Assembly (NCBI GenBank): GCA_030263535.1
Contig: SZPB01000001.1
Coordinates: forward strand, 16,896 to 80,895
Reading direction: 5' to 3'
From: Cytophagia bacterium CHB2
Lineage (GTDB): Bacteria; Zhuqueibacterota; Zhuqueibacteria; Zhuqueibacterales; Zhuqueibacteraceae
DNA: 64,000 nucleotides
The notes below the pieces were generated by a model that was given only the letters and a program-made list of their open reading frames with translations, was not told the DNA's origin and did no database searches. This document shows, one piece after another, positions 9,147-18,013 of this stretch. How positions within the stretch are numbered: position 1 is the stretch's first letter; each line of letters starts with the position of its first letter. The position numbers were made by a program, and so were the translations under genes.

Positions 9147-10220
9147 TCACAACAAATTCATTTTCTTTTTTCGTTTTAACAGCTCCACCACTTCTTTCAC
9201 GTCTTGCGCATGCTCGCGCGGACACAGCAACAGCGCATCTTCCGTTTCCACCACGATCAAATCACGAATGCCCACGGCTGCCACCGTTTTTCCGGCGACA
9301 TCAATCAGGCAGCCCGAGGTATTCACCAGCGCGTGATCGCCGTCACACAGGGCGTTTTGTTCCTTGTCCTTGGGCGATAATTTATACACCTCATCCCAAC
9401 TGCCTAAATCATTCCATTCGAAATTCGAAAGCACAACTAAAACATTCTTGGCCTTCTCCATCACGCCGTAGTCGATCGAGATGCTTTTGATCTGCTGATA
9501 CACACGCACGATGATGTCCTGTTCCTCCGGCGTCCCCAAATGCCTGGAGATCTCCAGTAAACCATCGTGAACTTGCGGCAGGTGTTCTTCAAACTGCTCG
9601 CGAATCGTGGAAATGCGCCATACAAAAATACCGCTGTTCCACAAGAAATCGCCGCTCGCCAGAAACACTTTGGCTGTTTCGAGATTGGGTTTTTCTGCAA
9701 ACGTCTTGACCCGCCACGCGCTTGCCTGCCCGGCTGAAACCGTTTCCTGGCTGAACTGGATGTAGCCGTAACCCGTTGCCGGAAACGAGGGCTTGATGCC
9801 GATGGTGATCAACACTTTTTCTTCTGCGGCAATTTTCGCGGCGTTCAACAGCGTTTGGCGAAAATTCTGCTCGGCGCCGATAAGATGATCCGCCGGCAAC
9901 ACGATCATCACTTCATCACCGAAACGCTGTTGGATGAACAACGCGGCCAGGCCGATGCACGGCGCGGTGTTTTTGCCCTGCGGTTCGATAATGATATTTT
10001 CGCGCGGCAGCTCGGGCAACTGCCCTGCGACCGCTTCCCGATGTGACTGTTTGCAAACGATGAAAACCCGGTCCGGCGGAATGATCGGTTGCAACCGCCG
10101 CACCGTGCTTTGCAACATGGTGCCGCTGCCGATAATTTGCAGGAGTTGTTTTGGGTGATGATCTCTGCTCTTTGGCCAAAATCGCGTGCCGGCTCCACCG
10201 GCCATAATCAATGCTACCAT
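9147..10220 (-). CDS. manC: Mannose-1-phosphate guanylyltransferase
   Basis: A 357-aa enzyme that makes GDP-mannose from mannose-1-phosphate and GTP. It starts with the nucleotidyltransferase signature LIMAGGAGTRFWPKS...PKQLL (residues 4-26), and has 'EPQGKNTAPCIGLAAL', 'VLPADHLI' and 'FAEKPNLE', all standard for GDP-mannose pyrophosphorylases. The length fits the single-domain type; the C-terminal phosphomannose isomerase half of bifunctional ManC is absent. It heads a four-gene minus-strand operon (manC, 102-aa unknown, PTS IIA, zinc ribbon). GDP-mannose would feed the glycosyltransferases further along. Confidence 0.93.
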   Translation of the reverse strand: MVALIMAGGAGTRFWPKSRDHHPKQLLQIIGSGTMLQSTVRRLQPIIPPDRVFIVCKQSHREAVAGQLPELPRENIIIEPQGKNTAPCIGLAALFIQQRFGDEVMIVLPADHLIGAEQNFRQTLLNAAKIAAEEKVLITIGIKPSFPATGYGYIQFSQETVSAGQASAWRVKTFAEKPNLETAKVFLASGDFLWNSGIFVWRISTIREQFEEHLPQVHDGLLEISRHLGTPEEQDIIVRVYQQIKSISIDYGVMEKAKNVLVVLSNFEWNDLGSWDEVYKLSPKDKEQNALCDGDHALVNTSGCLIDVAGKTVAAVGIRDLIVVETEDALLLCPREHAQDVKEVVELLKRKKKMNLL

Positions 10221-10254
10221 GATGCAGCCCTCGGTTGATTCAATCCTGAATGAA

Positions 10255-10289
10255 AAAAGAAGATTCGCCGTAATGTCTCATCTTCTTTT
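10255..10289 (-). terminator. Probable terminator after the flavoprotein gene
   Basis: A 9-bp inverted repeat AAAAGAAGA (10255-10263) / TCTTCTTTT (10281-10289) with a 17-nt loop; read on the minus strand it ends in a T-run. It separates the 10363-11622 gene from manC. AT-rich, hence moderate confidence. Confidence 0.5.
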
Positions 10290-10362
10290 GCTATAACACG
10301 AATAATGTCTAGGCCAGATTTGTTTTTGGAACAGGGCAATGTATACAACCGGCTCTAAAAAA

Positions 10363-11622
10363 TCAAGAAGTTTCCCCACTGTTTTTTGCCCCAACGAGGA
10401 GATGGGCGGCGAACGCGCCGGCGAGTTTGCGCAACTTTGATTTTTTGAAATGATGACGTTGTTGCCACAATGCTTTAAGCAGAACTTTGTTCGACCACTC
10501 CCCTTTCAACAACGGTGGAATTGCATGTGCGGGGAAATGTGACAGCGCCTTGATTTTTTCGTTCCAGGCGTGATCATCATAATCTGCGATATGGCGATTG
10601 ATAAAGGCGGCCTGTTTGAATAAGCGGCCATAACGCGCCTGCCAGGCTTTATCGTATCGCGCCAAAAACCGGGAGTCAAAACGATTCGCGCGATGCGCCT
10701 CCACCGCCATCTCACCGGCCAGCCGGCCCAACTCAATCGCAAACCGAATGCCTTCTCCCAAGAGTGTCGAAATCAAACCCGCAGCGTCGCCGACGACTAG
10801 AAGGCCGTGCGCCGAGGTTCTCTGCAGCGGCGGTGTTGCAGGAACGGTTCCAGTATGATATTCCAAAGCTGAAACGGATTTGACATGCACGCCATGAATG
10901 GCGCCGCGGCGCACATTTGCCAGCAACGCCTGCAATGCTTGTTCCGGAGCCGTGCGCGTATCCGGTTGAATCAGGCCAACGCCGATCCTAACACGATCCT
11001 CGCCGTGTGGAAAAATCCAGCCGTAACCGGCGGGGCCGGCGAGGCCGCCAAATAGCAATGCAACGGTATCTGCCGGCCAGTCATTTGTGACGATATCACA
11101 TTCGGCGCCCACGCCATAACGTCGCGGGTTTTCTCGCAACCCCATCTGTTTCGCGAGCAGGCCTGCCATGCCGGTCGCATCAATTAAAAGCGGCGCCAAT
11201 ACTTTTTGCCCCCTGGTTATCTGCAATCCTGACGGCTTGCCATTTTCAACAATCACCCGCTCGACTCGCGTTGCTGGAAAGATTTCCGCCCCGGCTTTTA
11301 TCGCGAGGCGCGCGAGGTATTGATAAAGGCCTCGCACATCGAGTACACAACTCACCGGATCGCCATACGTAAAGGTCGCTTCAGCCGCCGGCGACAAAAA
11401 CCGGCCAATATGAATGGGGTGAAGGAAACGCTCGGGAATATCGAGGCGCCGCATTTCCGGCAGCCAACTGCCGCCGCTGGTGTGAATCGGATAACCGATC
11501 TCTTTGCTGCGCTCGCACAGCGCAACCCGCAAACCTCCAAGAGCAGCCGCATAGGCGGCGCTCAAACCGGCAGGGCCGCCGCCAGCCACAAGCACATCGT
11601 ATTTATTTGGGGGGGGAGTCAT
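10363..11622 (-). CDS. Geranylgeranyl reductase family FAD-dependent oxidoreductase
   Basis: A 419-aa flavoprotein with the N-terminal dinucleotide-binding motif VAGGGPAGLSAAYAAA (about residues 11-26), a second conserved block 'LIDATGMAG' and the 'GLLVVGDAAGLISTLLGEGIRFAIELG' FAD motif (about 275-300), written here in part. This arrangement is that of the geranylgeranyl reductase/tryptophan-halogenase-like group, which reduces or oxidises prenyl chains and other lipophilic substrates. The substrate is not evident. It seems to be expressed on its own, between terminators at 10255-10289 and 11695-11721. Confidence 0.83.
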   Translation of the reverse strand: MTPPPNKYDVLVAGGGPAGLSAAYAAALGGLRVALCERSKEIGYPIHTSGGSWLPEMRRLDIPERFLHPIHIGRFLSPAAEATFTYGDPVSCVLDVRGLYQYLARLAIKAGAEIFPATRVERVIVENGKPSGLQITRGQKVLAPLLIDATGMAGLLAKQMGLRENPRRYGVGAECDIVTNDWPADTVALLFGGLAGPAGYGWIFPHGEDRVRIGVGLIQPDTRTAPEQALQALLANVRRGAIHGVHVKSVSALEYHTGTVPATPPLQRTSAHGLLVVGDAAGLISTLLGEGIRFAIELGRLAGEMAVEAHRANRFDSRFLARYDKAWQARYGRLFKQAAFINRHIADYDDHAWNEKIKALSHFPAHAIPPLLKGEWSNKVLLKALWQQRHHFKKSKLRKLAGAFAAHLLVGAKNSGETS

Positions 11623-11694
11623 TACACGAAACGATCATCGCTGAAGCGGTAAGTACCGAGGCGATTTCCACCGGCGCTTTGGCCGGGGTATAAA

Positions 11695-11721
11695 CAAAAA
11701 AGCATCCGCGTGTGCGGATGC
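11695..11721 (-). terminator. Rho-independent terminator of trxA
   Basis: A perfect 8-bp stem GCATCCGC / GCGGATGC (11702-11721) with a 4-nt loop is followed, on the minus strand, by TTTTTTGTTT. It lies 10 bases after the trxA stop. Confidence 0.88.
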
Positions 11722-11730
11722 CTAATGCGC

Positions 11731-12054
11731 CTAAAGCGTGGCATCTAATCGTTCTTTGATTCTTTGCTTGGGCACAGCGCCGACGATTTGATCGACGACA
11801 ACTCCGTTCTTGAAAATCAATAATGCCGGTATGCTGCGAATGCCGAGTTGGCCCGCGATGATTTGATTGTTATCAACATCCATCTTGGCAATTTTAGCCC
11901 GGCCTTCATACTCGCGCGCCAAATCATTGATCGCCGGAGCAATCATTTTGCACGGGCCGCACCATTCTGCCCAGAAATCCACCAGCACCGGCTTATCCGA
12001 TTTCAATACTTCTTGCTCAAAATTACTGTCACTCAAAACCACGGGGTGAGACAT
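11731..12054 (-). CDS. trxA: Thioredoxin
   Basis: A 107-aa thioredoxin, the usual length. The redox site WCGPC has its cysteines at residues 32 and 35, in the standard VLVDFWAEWCGPCK context, and the cis-proline of 'SIPALL' is present. It reduces cytoplasmic protein disulfides with thioredoxin reductase. AAGGAGAAA stands directly before ATG. A strong terminator follows. Monocistronic. Confidence 0.97.
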   Translation of the reverse strand: MSHPVVLSDSNFEQEVLKSDKPVLVDFWAEWCGPCKMIAPAINDLAREYEGRAKIAKMDVDNNQIIAGQLGIRSIPALLIFKNGVVVDQIVGAVPKQRIKERLDATL

Positions 12055-12185
12055 GCGTTTCTCCTTTTCGCCTTGCGGCGTGATTCACATGATATGCAAC
12101 AACATTTATTACGATATATTTTTCATTTCATGAAAACATAAAAACCTTTCGCAAAATTCCAACAGATTTTTTGTCGTATGCGAGT

Positions 12186-12240
12186 CAGGCTTGGACACCA
12201 TGGCTCTCGGTTGCATGTTGATCCGTTGCGTCCAAGCCTG
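12186..12240. terminator. Long inverted repeat between wecA-like gene and trxA
   Basis: CAGGCTTGGAC (12186-12196) pairs perfectly with GTCCAAGCCTG (12230-12240), an 11-bp stem with a 33-nt loop, just past the stop of the minus-strand gene at 12250. No clear T-run, so a weak or Rho-assisted terminator, or a small repeat. Confidence 0.4.
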
Positions 12241-12249
12241 GCCGGCTAG

Positions 12250-13341
12250 TTACTGGCGAGGTTTGGCGACATGCACGAGTGTCGTGATCATGACATAAAT
12301 CAAAACCGTGTGAATGAGAACAAGGATTTCGCCCCACAAAGGCAAATATGGCAACAATGCAGCGGCAATGCCGATGGTCGTCGCGACGAGATAAATGAAC
12401 ACGACAGCGCCCGCCGGCGTCATGCCCAGATCTGTCAGCCGATGCGAAAAATGGCGGCGATCGCCGCTAAAGATCGGGCGGCCTTCCTTCAGGCGAATGA
12501 TGATGACGGAAAGCGTATCAAAGATAGGCAAACTCAGCACCAGCAGCGGCATGAGCGCCGGAATCATCGAGGCGCTTTGCGGCACGACGTAGCTGCTGGT
12601 GATCGACAAGGCAGCGAGCATGTATCCGATGAACAAGCTGCCGGTGTCGCCCATAAAAATTTTGGCAGGATAAAAATTGTACCGTAAAAATCCGAGCACA
12701 GCGCCAGCAAAGATGCACAAAATCATCGCCGAAAAGAATTGATCTTGAACGATCGTAATAACGAGAAACATTGCCGCAGCGATGATCGCTATGCCGGAGG
12801 AAAGCCCGTCCATGTTATCCAACAAATTAAAAGCGTTTGTAATGCCGACGATCCAAACCACGGTTACAACCGTATTGAGAAACGTCGAAGGCATCAAATC
12901 CGTTCGAACACCCGCCACAACCAGCAGCAATGCAGCTAAAATTTGGATAGCAAATTTGAGTTTATAGGAAAAATTAAGGCCGCTGCGATCATCGATAAAA
13001 CCTAGAACAACCATTAACGTGCCGCCCGCACAGATTGCCAAAAGCCGGGGAAGCGTTTGCAAGAAGCGTGCGGATTCATCGGGCAGGCTTGGAAAGATTT
13101 GTGCGAACCAGGCGAGATCCTTGCACGCAAGATACGCGATGATTTGTAGGGCCATTGTAAACAGAAATGCGGCATAAATCGCCAAGCCGCCGAGCAACGG
13201 CGTCGGCTGAGAATGCGCTTTACGACCCTGCGGCAGATCAATAATGTTCAGACGAAAAGCCAGTTTCCGCGCAAGCGGCACAAACAAAAGCGCAAGCAGC
13301 AGGGAGAACAAGAAGAGATAGAAGTAAATAAAAAAGCGCAT
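12250..13341 (-). CDS. Undecaprenyl-phosphate GlcNAc/sugar-1-phosphate transferase (WecA/TagO type)
   Basis: A 363-aa polytopic membrane enzyme of the MraY/WecA family that loads a sugar-1-phosphate from its UDP form onto undecaprenyl phosphate, the first membrane step of surface glycan assembly. Key motifs are visible: PLLGG after the first helix, VVLGFIDD (the Mg-binding DD), NAFNLLDNMDGLSSG, FMGDTGSLFIG and the late HFSHRL. About ten or eleven helices. It is the last gene of the glycan block and lies 104 bases after the GT4 gene at 13446, so it may share its transcript. Exact donor sugar is unknown. Confidence 0.9.
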   Translation of the reverse strand: MRFFIYFYLFLFSLLLALLFVPLARKLAFRLNIIDLPQGRKAHSQPTPLLGGLAIYAAFLFTMALQIIAYLACKDLAWFAQIFPSLPDESARFLQTLPRLLAICAGGTLMVVLGFIDDRSGLNFSYKLKFAIQILAALLLVVAGVRTDLMPSTFLNTVVTVVWIVGITNAFNLLDNMDGLSSGIAIIAAAMFLVITIVQDQFFSAMILCIFAGAVLGFLRYNFYPAKIFMGDTGSLFIGYMLAALSITSSYVVPQSASMIPALMPLLVLSLPIFDTLSVIIIRLKEGRPIFSGDRRHFSHRLTDLGMTPAGAVVFIYLVATTIGIAAALLPYLPLWGEILVLIHTVLIYVMITTLVHVAKPRQ

Positions 13342-13445
13342 GATGAGATCCGGCTAAACCCAAGCACGCAAGGTCGAGCGTTCGCCTTTTCGCAAACGCA
13401 ACAACAGCATTCGTGCGGTGCATTGTAAAACAACTCTGCTTCTGA

Positions 13446-14609
13446 TCATCGCGGCCTCAACTCGTGATAGAGTTGTTCATGATCCTCGACCATCTTTTGT
13501 GCGCTAAATTCCTGTACGCGGGCTCGGCCGGCCTGTCCCATTTCCGTTGCACGCCGGCGATCTTGCAGAAGTTGCAACATCGCTAGGGCCAATGCCGCAC
13601 GATCACCCGGCGGCACGAGTATGCCGTTTTCATTGGCGCGCACGGCTTCAACGTTGCCATCGACTGCGCTCGCAATGATCGGCAAGCCCGCAGCCATGGC
13701 TTGCGGCAGAACGCGCGGCAGCCCTTCCCACAAGGATGAGAGCACGAAAATATCAAAAGTCGTCAGCAAATCCGCAACATCGCGGCGCAGCCCGGTGAGG
13801 TGAAACCGTTTTTGCAAATCCGCTTGCGCGATCATCCCCTCCACTTCGCCGCGCAGCGGCCCGTCACCCACCATGACGAAATGCGTATCGGGCGCGCTTT
13901 GTGCAATCTCAATGGCAGCGGCAGCAAAATCTGTGGGCGCTTTCTGTGCTGATAAACGTGTCACCGTTCCAACCACCGGCGCGGTTAACGGAATATCAAA
14001 CAGCGCGCGCATGCTCGCACGATCGCGTGCAGGATGCATAAAATCTTCAAGTTCAATGCCGCTGCGAATCGTGAGGTATTTTTCCTTTGTCGCAATGCGA
14101 TCGGCCAGGCCTTTTTCGATATTGCGCGTTGACACCACGATGAGCCGCTGTGTGATGGCCGCGCTTATTCTTTCAAGCCAGATAAAAAGTCTCTGCACCA
14201 AAGGTTGCTGATAATCATGATGCCCCCAGCCATGAACGGTGTGAACGATCACCGGAATGCCAGCCAGCCACGCAGCCCAACGGCCCAGAATTCCGGCTTT
14301 ACTGCTGTTGGTATGCACGATGTCGTAACCGCCGGCTTTCATAAAACGATATAATTTCCAAAAGGCCTTAATATCTTTTATGAGATCAAGTTCGCGCACC
14401 AGGTCCGGCAGAATCGTCAATGGAATGCCGCGCCGGCGCACGTCATCAATCAAACTGCCTTCCACACCGGTTTGCGGCCCGCTGATAACGCTAGCCTGAA
14501 AGCATTTTTTGTCCAAACCATCTGCCAACAACATGACGGTTTCTTGCGCACCGCCGACAATGAGGCGAGTGATGACATACAGCACACGAACCTTATGACG
14601 TTCAGTCAT
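13446..14609 (-). CDS. GT4 family glycosyltransferase
   Basis: A 387-aa GT-B glycosyltransferase. The N-terminal half has 'VLYVITRLIVGGAQETV', the glycine-rich element typical of GT4 enzymes, and 'DIVHTNSSKAGILGR'; the C-terminal nucleotide-sugar domain has 'VGDGPLRGEVE', 'FVLSSLWEGLPRVLPQAMAAGLPIIAS' (partial quote: SLWEGLPRVLPQAMAAG) with its E-x7-E-like catalytic region. It overlaps the end of the preceding GT4 by 8 bases. It should act in the cytoplasm on a lipid-linked glycan; donor and acceptor cannot be told. Confidence 0.88.
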   Translation of the reverse strand: MTERHKVRVLYVITRLIVGGAQETVMLLADGLDKKCFQASVISGPQTGVEGSLIDDVRRRGIPLTILPDLVRELDLIKDIKAFWKLYRFMKAGGYDIVHTNSSKAGILGRWAAWLAGIPVIVHTVHGWGHHDYQQPLVQRLFIWLERISAAITQRLIVVSTRNIEKGLADRIATKEKYLTIRSGIELEDFMHPARDRASMRALFDIPLTAPVVGTVTRLSAQKAPTDFAAAAIEIAQSAPDTHFVMVGDGPLRGEVEGMIAQADLQKRFHLTGLRRDVADLLTTFDIFVLSSLWEGLPRVLPQAMAAGLPIIASAVDGNVEAVRANENGILVPPGDRAALALAMLQLLQDRRRATEMGQAGRARVQEFSAQKMVEDHEQLYHELRPR

Positions 14610-15678
14610 GCGTCACCGCCAGCAATATCCGGTTCAGGCGATCGGCGCATTGTTCCAACGAAAATCGTTCTTCCACCAGGCGGCGTCCTTTTTCACCCAT
14701 TCGTTTGCGTAATTCCGCATCACTGATCAACATGTGTAGCGCTTGCTGCCATTCCGCGGAGGTTTCTGCCCAGAATCCATTTTCGCCGTGCGCAACGATG
14801 TCGCGATTCATGCCAACCGGCGAACACACGACTGGAATACCGACGCTCATATACTGCAATGCTTTGAAGCCGCATTTTCCGCGCGTCCAGCGATTATCCG
14901 GCATCGGCATGATGCCGATATCAAAGCCTTGCAAATCGGTAACTTCTTTTTCCAAAACCCAGGTACGGTAATTTGCCTCGAGCTTTTCAAACCGAAAGTT
15001 GCCTGCGCCGACGATTTCGATACCGATGTGGCGGCCAAATTCCGTTTGCAGGTTTTTGAGCGCCTCAGCAACGATCGCAAGATAGGGCGAAGTCGAATGG
15101 CTTCCGATCCAACCAATGATGATTGAGATGTTTGTTTTTGGTAATCGCGGCGCAAAACGCTTGACGTCGACAGGCGTTGGCAGTTGAAATGTTTTGGTGC
15201 AATACTGTCGGGCATAATCTTCAAGATAAGAATTCCCCGCAATCACGGCGTGGCAGCGCGAGATTAAATGCGGGATCTTTTGCGTGGATTTCAAAACGGC
15301 AAAGACGCGGTTGGCGGAGCTGACATGCGGCTCAAACACGGCGTCATCAAAATCATAAACCAAATTTCGGCTGAATTTTGCCACCAACCATTCCAACACG
15401 CCGGGCCCGGCGAGCGCCACTTCCCGATGCACGATGCACACGTCATAATTTTTGATTTTTGGCAACAGGCGCAACGTTCGCCACATTCCCGACAACAGGA
15501 CAAAAATTTTCTGCACCATTCTGCCCGGCAGATACATTGTTTGGTATCCGGCATCATTCAGAAACGGATGAACGAAAACCTCATGGCCATTCGCTTGCAG
15601 AAAGGGCACGTATTGGTAAATGCGAAAACGGCTGCTGCCGCCCGCGCGAGGATATGGCGAAATAAAAATGATTTTCAT
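14602..15678 (-). CDS. GT4-type glycosyltransferase (divergent)
   Basis: A 358-aa protein. The start is best set at the ATG 15676-15678, whose A is shared with the TGA stop of the GT2 gene (TGATG); an in-frame start four codons earlier has no support. N-terminus 'MKIIFISPYPRAGGSSRFRIYQY' (first part) and 'YDVCIVHREVAL' are typical of GT-B enzymes without the usual GG motif; 'ISIIIGWIGSHST', 'DIGIMPMPDN' and 'GKCGFKALQYMSVGIPVV' form the nucleotide-sugar domain. Middle gene of three overlapping glycosyltransferase genes. Confidence 0.82.
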   Translation of the reverse strand: MKIIFISPYPRAGGSSRFRIYQYVPFLQANGHEVFVHPFLNDAGYQTMYLPGRMVQKIFVLLSGMWRTLRLLPKIKNYDVCIVHREVALAGPGVLEWLVAKFSRNLVYDFDDAVFEPHVSSANRVFAVLKSTQKIPHLISRCHAVIAGNSYLEDYARQYCTKTFQLPTPVDVKRFAPRLPKTNISIIIGWIGSHSTSPYLAIVAEALKNLQTEFGRHIGIEIVGAGNFRFEKLEANYRTWVLEKEVTDLQGFDIGIMPMPDNRWTRGKCGFKALQYMSVGIPVVCSPVGMNRDIVAHGENGFWAETSAEWQQALHMLISDAELRKRMGEKGRRLVEERFSLEQCADRLNRILLAVTHD

Positions 15679-16649
15679 CAATAAAACCAATGCTGCAGAA
15701 GCACTCGCCCATGGCTCAAAAGCTGCTCACGCCGATTCCGCCAATAAACCGGGCGTTCTTGAAATTTTTCAGTGATTAACAAAAAAATCAAAGCAACAAA
15801 TTTCCCCAACTCGCCTACCGTAACAAGCAATTTGGCAATCACCGTTCTCAAAAAGCCGTGATGGCGGCGAAAGTAACGATACATGCTGCGGTAAAACTCC
15901 GGAAAGTTTGTCATCACAACTTGATTCGTGCTTTGGCCGCCCACATGAAAAACCCGTGCCTCAGGCAGAAATACGATTTTCCATCCGGCATTATACAGGG
16001 CACGGCACAACTCGACATCTTCGAAATACATAAAATAATCTTCATCAAAACCGGAAACAGCTTCAAAGGCTTCGCGCCGCACGGCAAGGCAGGCGCCCAT
16101 AGGTTGATCGACTTCGCGTTGCTCATTATGATCCCACCAGGTCATCAAGTAACTTCCGAACCGAGAACTGCGCGGGAAAAATCGCGACCAGCCGAGTTGT
16201 TCGTAGAGCAAGGTCGCAAGCGTGGGGAATGCGCGTACCGATCCGCGCTGCAGCGTGCCATCCGGATTCAGCACGCGCGGCGCACAACCTCCGGCGCCGG
16301 GATGCGCATCCAAATAGGACACCAGCGCTGCGGCGAGATCGTTATCGACCCAGGTATCGGGATTCAAAAAAAGCAGATGACGGCCGCGCGCGTTTGTGAC
16401 AGCCAGATTGTTAGCACGGCCAAACCCGACATTTGCCGGGTGGCGAAACAGGCGCACCCCAGGAAACTGCTGTGCCACAAGCGTCACGGTATCGTCGGTT
16501 GAAGCGTTGTCAAAAACAATGATCTCACACTGCACAGAGAGGAAAAATTGCTGCAACGATCGCAAGCATTTCACAATGTCATTTTGCGAATTGTACGTCA
16601 CAATGATGATACTCAAATCTGGTGTGGGTTGCGCAGTTTGCCCGGCCAT
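15678..16649 (-). CDS. GT2 family glycosyltransferase (rhamnosyltransferase-like)
   Basis: A 323-aa GT-A enzyme. The start of the catalytic domain is 'LSIIIVTYNSQNDI', the metal-binding acidic motif is 'FLNPDTW', and the conserved 'VSGFDEDYFMYFEDVELCRA' region supplies the acceptor-side acid residues (partly quoted). After residue 245 comes a short membrane-associated segment (KFVALIFLLITEKF). This form is widespread in O-antigen and exopolysaccharide clusters, often adding rhamnose. It begins 6 bases after the sensor kinase stop, so glycan genes appear to be read from the two-component transcript. Confidence 0.88.
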   Translation of the reverse strand: MAGQTAQPTPDLSIIIVTYNSQNDIVKCLRSLQQFFLSVQCEIIVFDNASTDDTVTLVAQQFPGVRLFRHPANVGFGRANNLAVTNARGRHLLFLNPDTWVDNDLAAALVSYLDAHPGAGGCAPRVLNPDGTLQRGSVRAFPTLATLLYEQLGWSRFFPRSSRFGSYLMTWWDHNEQREVDQPMGACLAVRREAFEAVSGFDEDYFMYFEDVELCRALYNAGWKIVFLPEARVFHVGGQSTNQVVMTNFPEFYRSMYRYFRRHHGFLRTVIAKLLVTVGELGKFVALIFLLITEKFQERPVYWRNRREQLLSHGRVLLQHWFY

Positions 16650-16654
16650 GAATT

Positions 16655-18013
16655 TTAAAACCTCAATGTAAACACGGTCGCAACATTCGGCTCGGAACTG
16701 ACGCCAAGGGTGCCGTGATGCAGCCGCATGATCTGGCGCGAGAGGCTCAGGCCGATGCCGGAACCGCCTTTCTTGGTTGTAAAAAAGGGGATAAAAATTT
16801 TCTCGCGCGCCTCGGCAATAATCCCGGGGCCATTGTCTTTCACCTGAATGACGACCCGGCCGCGTTCGTCAAGCTGGGCATTCAAATCGATTCGAGCATT
16901 CCGCTGTTCGTGCACGGCCTGCATGGCATTGAGCAAAAGATTGATCAGAACCTGTTCGATCAATTCGGGGTCGGCGGTTAATTCAAGGCTGACCGGTTCA
17001 ATCCGCGCATGAAAGGCGATGCCGTTATTGCGCACGCTCGCCGACATCAATTGCTGCACTTGTTTGAACAAGTTTTTGACCGGGAATACTTGAAAATTGG
17101 GCTTAGGAATGCGCGTCAAGTTGCGATAAGAATCCACAAAGTTTAGCAAACCTTCGCTGCGCTTTTGGATTGTCTGCACGGCGCTGCGCACATCGCCGAG
17201 CGTTTCGCTATCGACCACGAGGTCGCCATTTTGATCCTCACGGGCGCGCAGGAGATCTTTGACGGATGAGGCGAGCGACGAAATGGGCGTCACCGAATTC
17301 ATGATTTCATGCGTGAGCACGCGAATCAAATTCTGCCATGCTTCCATCTCCTTCTCTTCCAACTCGCTTTGAATATTCTGCAATGAAACCAGCGTAAAGG
17401 TTTCATCACGCATTTTGAATTCCGTGGCATAAACCGCAAGTTGGACCACACCCTCAGCATCATCAATCTTGACCAATGCTTTTTCTCCGGCTCTTAATTG
17501 CCGCAGCACGCTCACCAACACCGGGCTGATGGGTTCCAGACCGGCAATATTTTTTAGATAAGGCACTTTTAAGAGGCGTTTCGCAGCGTTGTTGATCAAA
17601 TCCACAGCGCCGTCATGCTTGAAGGCCAGCAAGCCAATGCCCACATGCTGCACGACGGTTTGCAAATAGCGAAAATGTTCCTCCTTCTCGGCGCGTGCGC
17701 GGCGAAACTCGTCTGTCACGCGGGTAAAGGCAGCCTTGAGATCGTCGAAAGAACTTCCCAGCCCGCTGCCGGTAAAACTCTGGGAGAAATCAGCATGCTG
17801 AATAGATTGCAAAAACCGCGTCAAATCCCGGTTGGTTTTTTCGACATAGTGCATTAACGCAAAAACTTGATAAAGTGCAATCGCAGCAACGATCACAATC
17901 GTTGCGAGCAGGTTCGTATGAAGTGTGAGGTAGAACAGCGTGGCAATCGTCGCGCTGAGCAGCAGCACACGCACCGCACAAACCAGCCGAAATCGTTTAT
18001 AGATCATTCTCAC
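16655..18013 (-). CDS. NtrB-like sensor histidine kinase
   Basis: A 452-aa membrane sensor: two helices (about 11-30 and 36-55) with almost no periplasmic loop, a HAMP-like linker, a PAS-like domain (about 115-215) and an NtrB/PhoR-type kinase core. H235 lies in 'LTHEIMNSVTPIS', the form typical of kinases that pair with sigma-54 activators. N box 'LINLLLNAMQAV', G1 'DNGPGI' and G2 'GSGIGLSLS' are intact. GTG at 18013 overlaps the regulator's TGA (GTGA); an ATG at 18007 is the alternative. With so little outside the membrane it likely senses a membrane or cytoplasmic cue. Confidence 0.9.
   Translation of the reverse strand: MRMIYKRFRLVCAVRVLLLSATIATLFYLTLHTNLLATIVIVAAIALYQVFALMHYVEKTNRDLTRFLQSIQHADFSQSFTGSGLGSSFDDLKAAFTRVTDEFRRARAEKEEHFRYLQTVVQHVGIGLLAFKHDGAVDLINNAAKRLLKVPYLKNIAGLEPISPVLVSVLRQLRAGEKALVKIDDAEGVVQLAVYATEFKMRDETFTLVSLQNIQSELEEKEMEAWQNLIRVLTHEIMNSVTPISSLASSVKDLLRAREDQNGDLVVDSETLGDVRSAVQTIQKRSEGLLNFVDSYRNLTRIPKPNFQVFPVKNLFKQVQQLMSASVRNNGIAFHARIEPVSLELTADPELIEQVLINLLLNAMQAVHEQRNARIDLNAQLDERGRVVIQVKDNGPGIIAEAREKIFIPFFTTKKGGSGIGLSLSRQIMRLHHGTLGVSSEPNVATVFTLRF

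Noticed and set aside
12186..12240. CRISPR-like repeat
   Set aside because: Only a single inverted repeat; no direct repeats with regular spacers anywhere in the window.
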